In this document: positions 1 to 7,298 of the stretch, piece by piece
Position numbering within the stretch: position 1 is the stretch's first letter
Layout of the letters: every line of letters begins with the position of its first letter
Assembly: GCF_016597725.1 (NCBI RefSeq)
Contig: NZ_VCGY01000007.1
Coordinates: 1 to 64,000 of the forward strand
DNA from: Marinobacter sp. 1-4A
Lineage (GTDB): Bacteria > Pseudomonadota > Gammaproteobacteria > Pseudomonadales > Oleiphilaceae
Reading direction: 5' to 3'
Length of the DNA stretch: 64,000 nucleotides
Position numbers and translations under genes: made by a program
Notes under the pieces: model-generated
Database searches by the model: none
Told to the model about the DNA's origin: nothing
The model's input: the letters and a program-made list of their open reading frames with translations, nothing else

Positions 1-121
1 AAGACTATATAGAGTGCTTTTATAACAGCCAACGGCTGCACAGTGGCCTTGGTTACCGGACTCCGATAGAGTTCGAGGGAATTAACTGATGGGGCGTGTC
101 CATTTTATTGGGGGAAGTCCA
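1..121 (+). mobile_element. Right end of an IS3-family insertion sequence (truncated by window start)
   Basis: The first 89 bases encode the C-terminus of an IS3-type transposase. The 32 bases after its stop (GGGGCGTGTCC, then GGGGGAAGTCCA) look like the terminal part of such an element and end in CA, as IS3-family ends do. The left end lies outside the window, so the inverted repeat cannot be verified. The element abuts the right half of an attC site, which suggests it inserted into, or deleted part of, a cassette array. Confidence 0.65.
3..89 (+). CDS. IS3-family transposase OrfB, C-terminal fragment
   Basis: Reading from base 3 gives 28 residues ending in TGA, beginning DYIECFYNSQRLHSGLGY and continuing RTPIEFEGIN. 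The YN-xx-R-HS-LGY-P-EFE pattern is the hallmark C-terminus of the DDE integrase (rve) domain in IS3-family OrfB proteins. The start lies before the window. The fragment is too short for the ORF length cut-off but the motif is distinctive. It would have catalysed transposition of the element whose right end follows. Confidence 0.8.
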   Translation, partial: DYIECFYNSQRLHSGLGYRTPIEFEGIN

Positions 122-173
122 CGCCCGTTGGGCGCCGGACGCACTGCGTGCGCCGCTGCGCAGGTCGTTAGAT
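122..173 (+). repeat. Integron attC site, right portion (left part lost to the IS)
   Basis: GGCGCCGGACGC faces GTGCGCCGCTGCGC as imperfect arms, and the site ends in GTTAGAT (167-173), a perfect match to the R' core GTTRRRY. The left R'' box (RYYYAAC) is missing because the IS3 end occupies its place. The next coding start follows within 20 bases, as expected for a gene cassette. The site marks the boundary of a chromosomal cassette array whose integrase would lie outside the window. Confidence 0.65.
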
Positions 174-192
174 GCCCAATGGAGAATGTGCT

Positions 193-1014
193 ATGAATCG
201 AATTATTTGTATTTTTGCCTTGGTGATTCTTTCTGGGTGTGCTGCCAGTGGATACCAGCAATTTTACAAGCCTTACGTCGATGTTAATACCTTGCCTGAG
301 CCTGAGTTAATACAAGAGGGACAAGAGCCTCAAGTTTATGGCACTGATAATTTCGATCGGGATATTAGGATACTGAGAGCTAAAAAGTACGTAGCCATTG
401 GTTATTCTTCATTTAACGGCGGATATGAAGATACAAAAAATGCTCAGACTCAGGCTAGGCGAATTGGTGCAACAATTGTTCTCGTAAACTCGCAGTACAC
501 CAATACTCAGACAACAACATCCACCTTGTTTCTTCCAGATACTCAAACAACGTATCATTCTGGGTCGGCAAATGCCTATTCAACTTATAATATTAACTAT
601 GGTGGGTATGGTAGCGTGAATACAAATGCCACCTACAGTGGAACAAGTACTACCTACGGAACTAAAGCTGTACCGATTACCACCCATCAACGTAGATACG
701 ATCAAACAGCAATATATTTGGTTAAAATAAATCCAAAAATGAAATTCGGCGTCTTCCTGCAAGATCTGACGCCAGAAATGAGAACACGAAACGAGAGAAA
801 TACTGGTGCATTTGTTGATTTGGTATTTGAAGATACTGCAGCCTTTTATTCAAATGTCCTACCTGGGGATATAATCATTTCTATTGACGGTGTGCCTGTT
901 AAAAATACCAAACACACTCAAGAATTAATGGCCCAAGTTCCCACAACCGCAAAATCATCAAAATTGGTGGTATTGCGAAACGGAGAAGAAAAAACAATCG
1001 AGGTTAAGTTTTAG
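193..1014 (+). CDS. Cassette-borne lipoprotein with C-terminal PDZ domain
   Basis: The ATG at 193 follows a GGAG ribosome site and opens a lipoprotein signal, with hydrophobic residues 4-13 and lipobox LSGC (Cys16). The middle (roughly residues 100-165) is rich in Ser, Thr, Tyr, Asn and Gly. The last ~85 residues (FGVFLQDLTPE ... LPGDIIISIDGVPV ... VVLRNGEEKTIEVKF) form a recognisable PDZ domain like those in HtrA-type proteins, without any protease domain. It is AT-rich relative to the core genes and lies between two attC-type sequences, so it is a gene cassette. The function is unknown; a periplasm-facing, membrane-anchored peptide-binding protein is the reasonable reading. Confidence 0.8.
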   Translation: MNRIICIFALVILSGCAASGYQQFYKPYVDVNTLPEPELIQEGQEPQVYGTDNFDRDIRILRAKKYVAIGYSSFNGGYEDTKNAQTQARRIGATIVLVNSQYTNTQTTTSTLFLPDTQTTYHSGSANAYSTYNINYGGYGSVNTNATYSGTSTTYGTKAVPITTHQRRYDQTAIYLVKINPKMKFGVFLQDLTPEMRTRNERNTGAFVDLVFEDTAAFYSNVLPGDIIISIDGVPVKNTKHTQELMAQVPTTAKSSKLVVLRNGEEKTIEVKF

Positions 1015-1029
1015 TCGTGTCAGCATCTA

Positions 1030-2968
1030 ATCGGGTAGCCGAGGGTATCTAACCCTCAGCCCCCACAACACCCTGCATGCGGGTCCGCACAGGGCGTTTC
1101 ACCGGGAATGGTGAAGCTTGATCCATCCATCACGCAGTGATGCCAGTCCCTCGGCTTTCAGGTAGTCATTGGATAATGCCTGCTGAATGCCCGGTGTCTT
1201 CGAGCTGCGCCAAGGGCCTTTGCTGGTGATGCCGCACGCCACCGCGGCCTGCACGTGCACACCCAACTTCATCAGGCTTCTGACTTTGGTGCGTGGCTTG
1301 CGCCACTGTCGCCAGTAGGCCATCCGCACGCGGCGGCGGATCCAGTGATCCAGATCGAAGCAGCGTTGGTAGCCTGTGGCAATGCCAAAGTAGTTGATCC
1401 AACCCCGAAGGTACTGGCTTACCTTGAAGAGCTGGTAGTGCATCGACACACCCCAGTTCCGGTTCGTCAGTTCCCGGATACGTTGCTTGAACTTATGCAA
1501 CGTATCCGGGTGCCAATGGATCTGGGTTCCCTTGAAGGTAAAACCCAGGAACTTGCTATCATTGGTTCTGACTACGCGGCTCTTGGTGGTGTTGACCGTC
1601 AGTTTCAGGCGGTGTTCGAGGAAGTGGCTGATGCTAGCCAGCACCCGGTCGCCCGCGCGGCGGCTGTTCACCACAATGGTGAAGTCATCCGCATAACGGG
1701 CAAACCGATGGCCCCGCCGTTCCAGTTCTTTATCCAGTGGATCGAGCATGATGTTGGCCAACAGAGGTGACAATGGGCCACCCTGTGGTACACCTTCCCG
1801 ACTCTCCAGATAGAGCTGGTTATCGATAACCCCAGCTCGCAGGTATCGGGCAATCAGGGCCAGCAGGCGCTTGTCCCAGACCTTGCGGCCCAAGTGCGTC
1901 ATCAGCAGGTCGTGATTGACCCGGTCGAAGAACTTCGACAGGTCCACATCCACTGTAAAGCGTCTCCCTTCCTTAAGAATGCTTTGTACCCGTCGCACCG
2001 CTTGGTGCGCGTTCCGGCCCGGACGGAAGCCGTAGCTGTCCGCTGAAAATCCCGGGTCGAACAGGGGCGTCAGGATCTCGGCAATGGCTTGTTGAATCAC
2101 CCGGTCTGTCACCGTCGGGATACCAAGCTGGCGCTTGCCCCCGTCCGGTTTGTCGATCTCAACCCGCCGCACCGGCGTCGGTTGATAATCGCCCGAGCGA
2201 ATCGACTGCTCGACCACGATCCAGTGGCCGGCCTTTACCCAAGCGGGAAACTCATCGATGGTCATACCATCGACACCCGCCGCTCCCTTGTTGGCTCGAA
2301 CCTGCTTCCAGGCTTGTTGTAGATTAGCCCGGTGCAGTACAGCGTCGAGTAGATCATTGCTAAAGGCTGGCTTCATGGCCGTACGCTGAGCCACGTCATT
2401 GCCGGACGGCATTCGTGCGTTCAAGTCGGCCAAGGCTCCTCCTTTGTTCCCGGTGTTTGGCCCTTCACCCTGTCCCGACCATTACGACGGGCGTTTGGCT
2501 ACTATGGCCGCTGCTGACTTCTGCTCAATCACCGGCAGGGTTACCCCCATCGGCGCTATCGGTGTCCATCTCGTTCGCTCGCAACCGCCGATGGCAACGG
2601 CTACGCCCAGGCTTGATCGGCCAGTGGCCTGACTGGTAATTGACCGATCGCTCGTTGAGCAGACCCCGATGCGTCGGACCGCCCCAGATAAGAACATAAA
2701 CTTTCACTGCACAACTGCATCATTTACGGTGGCCGTTAGATCACGCGGCTTCGTTGTCTTGTGCCAACTCGCCTCCGGCCTACGCCTCATATGATGTTCT
2801 TGTTCATCAGCTCGCAGTTTTGCTAGCGGCTTCCTCCAGACCGCCCCTCACGGGTTGGCCCTTGCCATTCGCTAGTGGTTAGCGTTCAATCGGGTAAAAC
2901 CGGCTGAACGGTGATCTTCCCACAGGGGACTTTCACCCCATTTGTTCATGCCCATGCTGGGCGTACAC
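1030..2968 (-). mobile_element. Group IIC-attC intron, apparently full length
   Basis: On the minus strand the element begins GTGTACGCCCAGC at 2968, matching the GUGYG-type 5' end of bacterial group IIC introns. It ends at 1030 with GGCTACCCGAT, a typical ...AY 3' end. A domain V-like hairpin (CCCTGTGCGGA paired with GCATGCAGGG) lies at about 1060-1095, followed by a domain VI-like stem (GAGGGTT with AACCCTC type pairing near 1040-1062). The reverse transcriptase ORF sits between, in the domain IV position, leaving about 535 bases for domains I-III. Length is about 1.94 kb. Orientation is opposite to the cassette genes, and the insertion splits an attC left box (ATCTA), both diagnostic of the attC-targeting subclass. 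Confidence 0.85.
1099..2433 (-). CDS. ltrA: Group II intron reverse transcriptase/maturase
   Basis: This 444-residue protein carries the ordered RT blocks GIPTVTDRVIQQA, YGFRPGRNAHQAV, KFFDRVNHDLL, GVPQGGPLSPLLANIML and the catalytic YADD at residues 247-250. A maturase (GIIM) region follows (YLRGWINYFGIA, WIRRRVRMAYWRQWR). No HNH endonuclease domain follows, as is usual for group IIC. TTG at 2433 is chosen as start because AAAGGAGG lies just before it. The protein would splice its own intron and copy it into the folded attC hairpin of single-stranded DNA. It is intact, so the intron may still be active. Confidence 0.93.
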   Translation of the reverse strand: MADLNARMPSGNDVAQRTAMKPAFSNDLLDAVLHRANLQQAWKQVRANKGAAGVDGMTIDEFPAWVKAGHWIVVEQSIRSGDYQPTPVRRVEIDKPDGGKRQLGIPTVTDRVIQQAIAEILTPLFDPGFSADSYGFRPGRNAHQAVRRVQSILKEGRRFTVDVDLSKFFDRVNHDLLMTHLGRKVWDKRLLALIARYLRAGVIDNQLYLESREGVPQGGPLSPLLANIMLDPLDKELERRGHRFARYADDFTIVVNSRRAGDRVLASISHFLEHRLKLTVNTTKSRVVRTNDSKFLGFTFKGTQIHWHPDTLHKFKQRIRELTNRNWGVSMHYQLFKVSQYLRGWINYFGIATGYQRCFDLDHWIRRRVRMAYWRQWRKPRTKVRSLMKLGVHVQAAVACGITSKGPWRSSKTPGIQQALSNDYLKAEGLASLRDGWIKLHHSR

Positions 2969-3027
2969 AAATCACGGAAGGCGGACGCTGAAAACGCGCC
3001 GCTTCGTTCGGCCTTAAAAGCTAGGAA
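2969..3027 (+). repeat. attC site of cassette 1, right part beyond the intron
   Basis: Joining the flanks of the intron gives CAGCATCTA plus AAATCACGGAAGG. The following GGCGGACGC ... GCGCCGCTTCGTTCGGCC arms are attC-like. The right core would be GCTAGGA, one base away from GTTRRRY. The cassette 2 start codon follows within ten bases. The site is a degenerate but recognisable attC interrupted at its left box. The GGACGC/GCGCCGCTTCG core resembles the one at 130-160. Confidence 0.55.
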
Positions 3028-3033
3028 GGTTTA

Positions 3034-3336
3034 ATGGCATTCGATATGTACATTGGTAAATATCACGAGTCTATAGGTGACGAAGATGAATATATCTTAT
3101 CAATGATTCGTGGTTCTGAGAGTGAGTTTCCTCAGTTATCTAAGGTTTCATTAAACTACTACGGCGATTTAACATTTACGCCGGTTGAAGCAAGCGCACT
3201 GGTGCATGAATTAATGAAGCTAAGCTCACAAAATAGGCAATCAAATACTGCTATGAAATTGTTAATTCTTAGGTTGGCAAGTTTCTTCAGTATTGCTGTT
3301 CAAACGAATCAGGAAGTAAATTGTGCCGGTGATTAA
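3034..3336 (+). CDS. Cassette-borne 100-residue hypothetical protein
   Basis: The ATG at 3034 follows AGGAAGG and begins MAFDMYIGKYHESIGDEDEY. The protein is acidic in its first third, has a central helical segment (VEASALVHELMKLSS) and a hydrophobic stretch (LLILRLASFFSIAV) near residue 80. No signal peptide or known motif is evident. The coding sequence is AT-rich compared with core genes and lies between attC-like sites, the usual setting of an integron cassette ORF. Short cassette proteins starting MAFD are known among hypothetical or immunity-like proteins, but I cannot assign a family. Confidence 0.7.
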   Translation: MAFDMYIGKYHESIGDEDEYILSMIRGSESEFPQLSKVSLNYYGDLTFTPVEASALVHELMKLSSQNRQSNTAMKLLILRLASFFSIAVQTNQEVNCAGD

Positions 3337-3339
3337 AGC

Positions 3340-3400
3340 TTCTAACAAGTGGGTGTTGTCGGACGTGTACTTCCCCACTACAGTCCCGGCTAAAATGTGG
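3340..3400 (+). repeat. Degenerate attC-like sequence after cassette 2
   Basis: TTCTAACAAGTGGGTGTTG followed by TCGGACG resembles the left half of an attC (R''-like CTAAC plus the GGACG box). GTGGG pairs with CCCAC at 3375-3379. The right core is poor; GGCTAAAATG is the nearest candidate to GTTRRRY. This may be a decayed site at the distal edge of the array. Confidence 0.4.
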
Positions 3401-3437
3401 TCAAACGCCTGTAAAACTGACAGCGAACGAGGTTGCT

Positions 3438-3873
3438 ATGAATCGAATTCAGTCATCCAACGGGGTACTTGAGATTAACAGTTTTCCCGGCATGCTCGCT
3501 GGCTTCTGCGGTGTTGTGTCAATGGGTGCCGTGTATGGCTGGTTAGCGGGTAAAGCAAGCGCAGTCGATCTGGCGATCATCCTTTTTTTGCGTTGTCGTT
3601 TTCTCATGCCTGTTGGATTATCGAGTCGTTGTCATTTCACTGGAAAAAGAAGAAGTGCTTATCCACTCGACACGATTGATCTCAAAGAAGACTTTTTCGG
3701 TGCCAATCTCCTTAATCGAGGGGGTTTCCATTCGCACAGGCAGGGGAACCTCCTCTCATGCTGGTGTTGTTCATATTGATACCACTAATGGGCCTTATAC
3801 GGTGACATCCATGGCGTCTATGGGGCACAAAAAGCGGCAAGTGGCCAATGAAATAAAGAGGTTTTTGGGATAG
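3438..3873 (+). pseudogene. Frameshifted two-helix membrane protein with PH-like domain
   Basis: The frame from ATG 3438 encodes two hydrophobic segments (GMLAGFCGVVSMGAVYGWLA and DLAIILF). It loses coherence at a run of seven T (3583-3589). Dropping one T joins it to the frame ending at 3873, giving a continuous reading through VVVFSCLLDYRVVVISLEKEEVLIHSTRL. The soluble half (about 85 residues, alternating beta-type sequence with SVPISLIEGVSIRTG) resembles small membrane-anchored bacterial PH-like proteins. The break could be a natural mutation, slippage or a sequencing indel. No ribosomal frameshift cassette is obvious. Total restored length is about 145 residues. Confidence 0.6.
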
Positions 3874-4012
3874 TTTGATCATTGAGCTCATCCTGCATGC
3901 TACAATTTTGCGTATGTGGGCATCCGTTTACGCCTGGCGTTGAGGCTGTAAAAAGAGACCCAGATCAGACTGATTTTGATAGCATAGCGCAAACAGACAA
4001 GGAGCCGTCGGA

Positions 4013-4087
4013 ATGTTCCCGTTTCAAACACTACAACCACGATCAACATTCCATCAAAACACGCACTCAAATCCGATTGTAAAGTGA
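4013..4087 (+). CDS. Possible 24-residue leader ORF coupled to chrA
   Basis: ATG 4013 follows AAGGAG (3999-4004) at 8-base spacing, the only good ribosome site in this gap. The reading MFPFQTLQPRSTFHQNTHSN runs to a TGA at 4085-4087, which overlaps the GTG start of chrA (GTGA). The chrA GTG has no ribosome site of its own, so translation may be coupled. No other gene is seen between 3874 and 4084. The peptide has no known relative and the call rests only on signals and spacing. Confidence 0.4.
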   Translation: MFPFQTLQPRSTFHQNTHSNPIVK

Positions 4088-5283
4088 AATTGCCATCCGG
4101 TAGTCCTGCTGAAGTGTTCTTCGCATTCTTAAAACTCGGCCTAACGTCTTTCGGTGGGCCAATCGCTCATCTGGGTTACTTCAGAACGGAAATGGTTGAG
4201 CGCCGTCGTTGGCTGAGTGAAGAGCAGTTCGGGCAGTTGCTTGCACTCTGCCAGTTCCTGCCCGGCCCGGCCAGTAGTCAATTGGGGTTTACTCTCGGAC
4301 TACTTCGCGCAGGTTGGCTCGGGGCGCTCGCCGCTTTTGTCGCCTTCACCCTGCCGTCGGTGCTTCTGCTTTTAGCCTTTGCTGCCGCTATACCGTTACT
4401 TACTGGCGCCACCGGAGAAGCTGCCGTGCATGGCTTAAAGCTTGTGGCTTGCGCTGTGGTCGCCGATGCCGTTTTAGGCATGTCCAAGAAGTTGTGCTCC
4501 GATGCGCTAAGAAGAATTATTGCTGTGTTATCAGCGGCGGCGTTATTGCTCGTGTCTTCTACTTTTGCCCAACTTGCTGTCGTTATAGCAGCGGCTGTTA
4601 TCGGCGCGTATTTCATACGAGAGATAACTGCACCAGAAAACGATAGCGGGTTTCAACTTTGCTACGGCCCACGAGTCGGCGGGTTGCTGCTTGTACTTTT
4701 TGTAGGCCTGCTGTTTGGCTTACCGTTCATTGCAATGGGGAAACCAGATTTCGCATCAGTTGCGGAGGCGTTTTATCGAGCGGGCGCATTGGTGTTCGGT
4801 GGCGGTCATGTAGTCCTCCCCCTGCTCCAAGATTCAGTCGTTTCGACTGGCTGGGTCACTTCCGAGCAGTTTTTGTCTGGCTACGGCGCATCTCAGGCAA
4901 TTCCCGGGCCTATGTTTGCTTTCTCAGCCTACCTCGGCGCGATAGTGTCGTCTTTGGAGAATACTTACCTTATGGCAGCTACGGCGCTGGTCTTCATTTT
5001 TCTGCCGGGCTTCCTTTTGGTGGCTGGCGTTCTCCCGTTCTGGGGTGTTTTTTCACGCCACCCGACGGCTGGCCGCGCTATTGCCGGGGCTAACGCGGCA
5101 GTTGTTGGCCTATTAGCAGCCGCCCTTTACAACCCCATCTTCACATCTGGCATAACCAGCTCGGCAGATTTGGTAATTGTGCTCGTAGCCTTCGGTCTGC
5201 TTGTAGTGTGGCGAGTATCTCCGCTTATTGTGGTGCTATGGTGTGTCATTGCCAGCGTCTCGCAGTTGTGGTTTTTTTCTTGA
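4084..5283 (+). CDS. chrA: Chromate transporter ChrA (CHR family)
   Basis: The 399-residue protein has the two-fold repeat of long-chain CHR transporters. The first copy begins FLKLGLTSFGGPIAHLGYF (residues 15-33) with QFLPGPASSQLGFTLG. The second begins FYRAGALVFGGGHVVLPLLQ (about 229-248) with YGASQAIPGPMFAFSAYLG. About ten hydrophobic segments are visible. The family exports chromate from the cytoplasm using proton motive force and gives chromate resistance. The GTG start overlaps the stop of a small upstream ORF. No chrB regulator is adjacent. The gene lies among cassette and intron debris, consistent with acquisition as an accessory trait. Confidence 0.92.
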   Translation: MKLPSGSPAEVFFAFLKLGLTSFGGPIAHLGYFRTEMVERRRWLSEEQFGQLLALCQFLPGPASSQLGFTLGLLRAGWLGALAAFVAFTLPSVLLLLAFAAAIPLLTGATGEAAVHGLKLVACAVVADAVLGMSKKLCSDALRRIIAVLSAAALLLVSSTFAQLAVVIAAAVIGAYFIREITAPENDSGFQLCYGPRVGGLLLVLFVGLLFGLPFIAMGKPDFASVAEAFYRAGALVFGGGHVVLPLLQDSVVSTGWVTSEQFLSGYGASQAIPGPMFAFSAYLGAIVSSLENTYLMAATALVFIFLPGFLLVAGVLPFWGVFSRHPTAGRAIAGANAAVVGLLAAALYNPIFTSGITSSADLVIVLVAFGLLVVWRVSPLIVVLWCVIASVSQLWFFS

Positions 5284-5303
5284 GCCCGTGCGGTTCACGG
5301 CCA

Positions 5304-5381
5304 ATCGTGTAGCCGGGGATCACCCCACTGCTCCCCACAACACCCTGCACCGATGCGTAAGGCCGACGGCTCCGCACAGGG
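5304..5381 (-). mobile_element. Remnant of a second group IIC intron (3' domains V-VI only)
   Basis: On the minus strand CCCTGTGCGGAGCC ... GGTGCAGGGTGTTGTGGGG, then GGCTACACGAT, parallels the 3' end of the complete intron at 1030-1095 almost segment for segment: the same CCCTGTGCGGA, GCAGGGTGTTGTGGGG and GGCTAC.CGAT blocks. Its domain V has a longer apical part. No RT or 5' domains remain to the right, so it is a truncated relic, same orientation as the complete intron. The rest of the gap 5284-5500 shows no gene. Confidence 0.6.
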
Positions 5382-5500
5382 AGGAAGCAGCTGTTGAGCA
5401 ATGCAACCCGTATAGCATACTCATAGAGCCTATGAATGAGTTTACGATTTATTTGCCGCCAACAGTGGTCGACTGAATATTAACCAAGAGAGCAACACGG

Positions 5501-6064
5501 ATGAGCTTAAAACAGCATTTTGAATTGTTAGCTACTTACAATCAGTGGATGAACTCCAAGATCTACGAGGCCGCAGGCCAACTCTCTGAATTAGAATTGG
5601 CGGAAGATCGCGGTGCCTTTTTTGGCTCCATTCTGGGCACGCTTAACCATATTCTGGTTGGTGACACTGTCTGGCTAAAACGCTTTGCCACTCATCCATC
5701 CTGCGCGAGCTCCTTGCAGAAGGTCGCTAATCTTCCAGATCCGACAAGCCTAAGCCAGATAGTGTTTGACGATATTGGTCGCCTATCTGAACATCGGGCT
5801 TGGCTAGACCAGCAAATCATTAACTGGATAACCGAGCTGACCGAAAGTGATCTGGATTTCGTTCTCAGCTACCACAACACCAAGGGAGCTCCGGCCAACA
5901 AGCGGTATTCGAGTCTGATTCTTCACTTCTTTAATCATCAGACTCACCATCGAGGGCAAGTGTCTACCCTGCTCTCACAAGCAGGCGTTGATATTGGGGT
6001 TACCGACCTATTGGCTCTGATCCCGGAGGATTCTGGCCTGACAGCGGTCCACCGGCTGCCCTAG
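5501..6064 (+). CDS. DinB family protein
   Basis: This 187-residue protein has the DinB four-helix-bundle layout: LATYNQWMNSKIYE at the N-terminus, TLNHILVGDTVWLKRF with the first metal-ligand histidine near residue 50, and HFFNHQTHHRGQVSTLLSQAG with the HxxxH pair near residue 150. The three histidines are the family's metal site. DinB-like proteins include bacillithiol- or mycothiol-type transferases and maleylpyruvate isomerases, but gammaproteobacterial members are mostly uncharacterised. RBS AAGAGAG precedes the ATG. The racemase-family gene follows in the same direction with a short gap. Confidence 0.88.
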   Translation: MSLKQHFELLATYNQWMNSKIYEAAGQLSELELAEDRGAFFGSILGTLNHILVGDTVWLKRFATHPSCASSLQKVANLPDPTSLSQIVFDDIGRLSEHRAWLDQQIINWITELTESDLDFVLSYHNTKGAPANKRYSSLILHFFNHQTHHRGQVSTLLSQAGVDIGVTDLLALIPEDSGLTAVHRLP

Positions 6065-6110
6065 TATTGACGTTATGCCCCCAATCAAATTGACAACATC
6101 GAGGCGCTCC

Positions 6111-6806
6111 ATGAAAACAATAGGTCTAATTGGCGGAATGAGCTGGGAGTCAACTCAGACTTACTACCGCCTGATCAACCAGAAAGTAAGAGACGAGCTG
6201 GGCGGCCTCCATTCCGCAAAGCTCGTTCTCTACAGCGTTGATTTTGCAGAGATTGAAGCACTGCAACACCAAGGGAACTGGCAGGCAACAGGGGACATAT
6301 TGGGATCAGTCGCCCAGTCGCTTGAGTCGGCAGGCGCAGAATTTTTGGTTCTCTGTACGAACACCATGCATAAAGTCGCTTCCCAACTTGAACACTCAGT
6401 AAACGTCCCCCTCCTCCACATCGCAGATGCCACGGCCAACGTGCTCAAAAAGGATGGGATAACCTGTGTGGGGCTGCTGGGAACACGATTTACAATGGAG
6501 CAGACATTTTACATCGGACGGCTTCAGGATCACGGTATCCAAGTGGTTGTTCCAAACGAGCCCGAAAGGGAGCGTGTTCACTCTGTGATTTACAATGAGT
6601 TGTGCCAAGGTGTGGTCAAGCCTGACTCAAAAGCTATGTATCTGGATGTGGTGGCCTCATTGGCTGAACGCGGTGCGCAGGGCGTGATTTTGGGATGCAC
6701 GGAGATTGGTCTGCTGATCCAGAGCTCGGATACTGAGGTTAAGTTGTACGACACTACAGAAATACATGCCGAGCAGGCGGTTCAGTATGCCTTGGGCAGG
6801 ATTTAG
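6111..6806 (+). CDS. Aspartate/glutamate racemase family protein (YgeA-like)
   Basis: The protein begins MKTIGLIGGMSWESTQTYYR and carries both cysteine signatures of the family: LVLCTNTMHK near residue 82 and VILGCTEIGLLI near residue 195. These cysteines are the two acid/base residues of PLP-independent racemases. ATG 6111 is preferred over 6075 because GAGG lies six bases upstream and homologues begin MKTIGLIGG. At 231 residues it matches the usual length. It probably interconverts an acidic or other amino acid's enantiomers in the cytosol; substrate is not readable from sequence. Confidence 0.88.
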   Translation: MKTIGLIGGMSWESTQTYYRLINQKVRDELGGLHSAKLVLYSVDFAEIEALQHQGNWQATGDILGSVAQSLESAGAEFLVLCTNTMHKVASQLEHSVNVPLLHIADATANVLKKDGITCVGLLGTRFTMEQTFYIGRLQDHGIQVVVPNEPERERVHSVIYNELCQGVVKPDSKAMYLDVVASLAERGAQGVILGCTEIGLLIQSSDTEVKLYDTTEIHAEQAVQYALGRI

Positions 6807-6892
6807 CCCCCACTGGGGAGGCCTTTCTTTAGAGCTTCACTGGTACTCGGGCAGCGGTTTCTCCAGACAAACTTTCAAAACAAGGAACATGC

Positions 6893-7225
6893 GTGAAAAA
6901 GTGGATTCTGGCATTGGCTTTATTCAGTGGTGCATGCTTTGCTCAGGGGCCCGAGAAAGCTCCAGAGCTTTGGTCATGGTTTAAAGATCTCGACAAGTCT
7001 GCAGCGGCATGTGAGATTCAAAGCTCGTTTGCGCTTCAGACAATTGGTCTGGAGAATCAAGTAGAGAACGAATACGGCATTTACGGAACCTATAAAGGCA
7101 ACAGAGTAGTTGTGAAGTGTCTGGCCATGGGCGAAGGCAAAAGCAAGGTCTGGGTGGCTGTCGCTGGCCATGATAGAGATGCTGTTGAGCTGGTTCGAAA
7201 CATGATCGTGAAAGAGATCATTTGA
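6893..7225 (+). CDS. Small secreted hypothetical protein
   Basis: The GTG start at 6893 follows AAGGAAC and opens a clear signal peptide (KKWILALALFSGACFA) with predicted cleavage before QGPEKAPE. The mature part is about 92 residues. It has a conserved-looking WSWFKDLDKSAAACEIQ segment and the beta-rich YGIYGTYKGNRVVVKCL. Two cysteines could form a disulfide. I do not recognise the family; a periplasmic role is inferred from the signal peptide alone. Confidence 0.65.
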   Translation: MKKWILALALFSGACFAQGPEKAPELWSWFKDLDKSAAACEIQSSFALQTIGLENQVENEYGIYGTYKGNRVVVKCLAMGEGKSKVWVAVAGHDRDAVELVRNMIVKEII

Positions 7226-7298
7226 CCAGCCTCTTGCAGACCTCCCTGCAGGCTTCGCTGTTAGTAATCTCAATGCATATCATAAAAGGCTGAAAGAT

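Noticed and set aside
1255..1770. 171-codon plus-strand ORF
   Set aside because: It is antisense to the intron reverse transcriptase gene, whose protein is clearly recognisable.
193..3460. Shared 16-base TGCTATGAATCGAATT around the starts of the PDZ lipoprotein and the frameshifted membrane gene
   Set aside because: Could hint at common cassette 5' ends but covers only the start codon region and may be chance; the surrounding sequences do not align.
3882..4082. 66-codon ORF before chrA
   Set aside because: No ribosome site at its start, composition unlike a protein, and a better-supported small ORF with AAGGAG lies in another frame of the same stretch.
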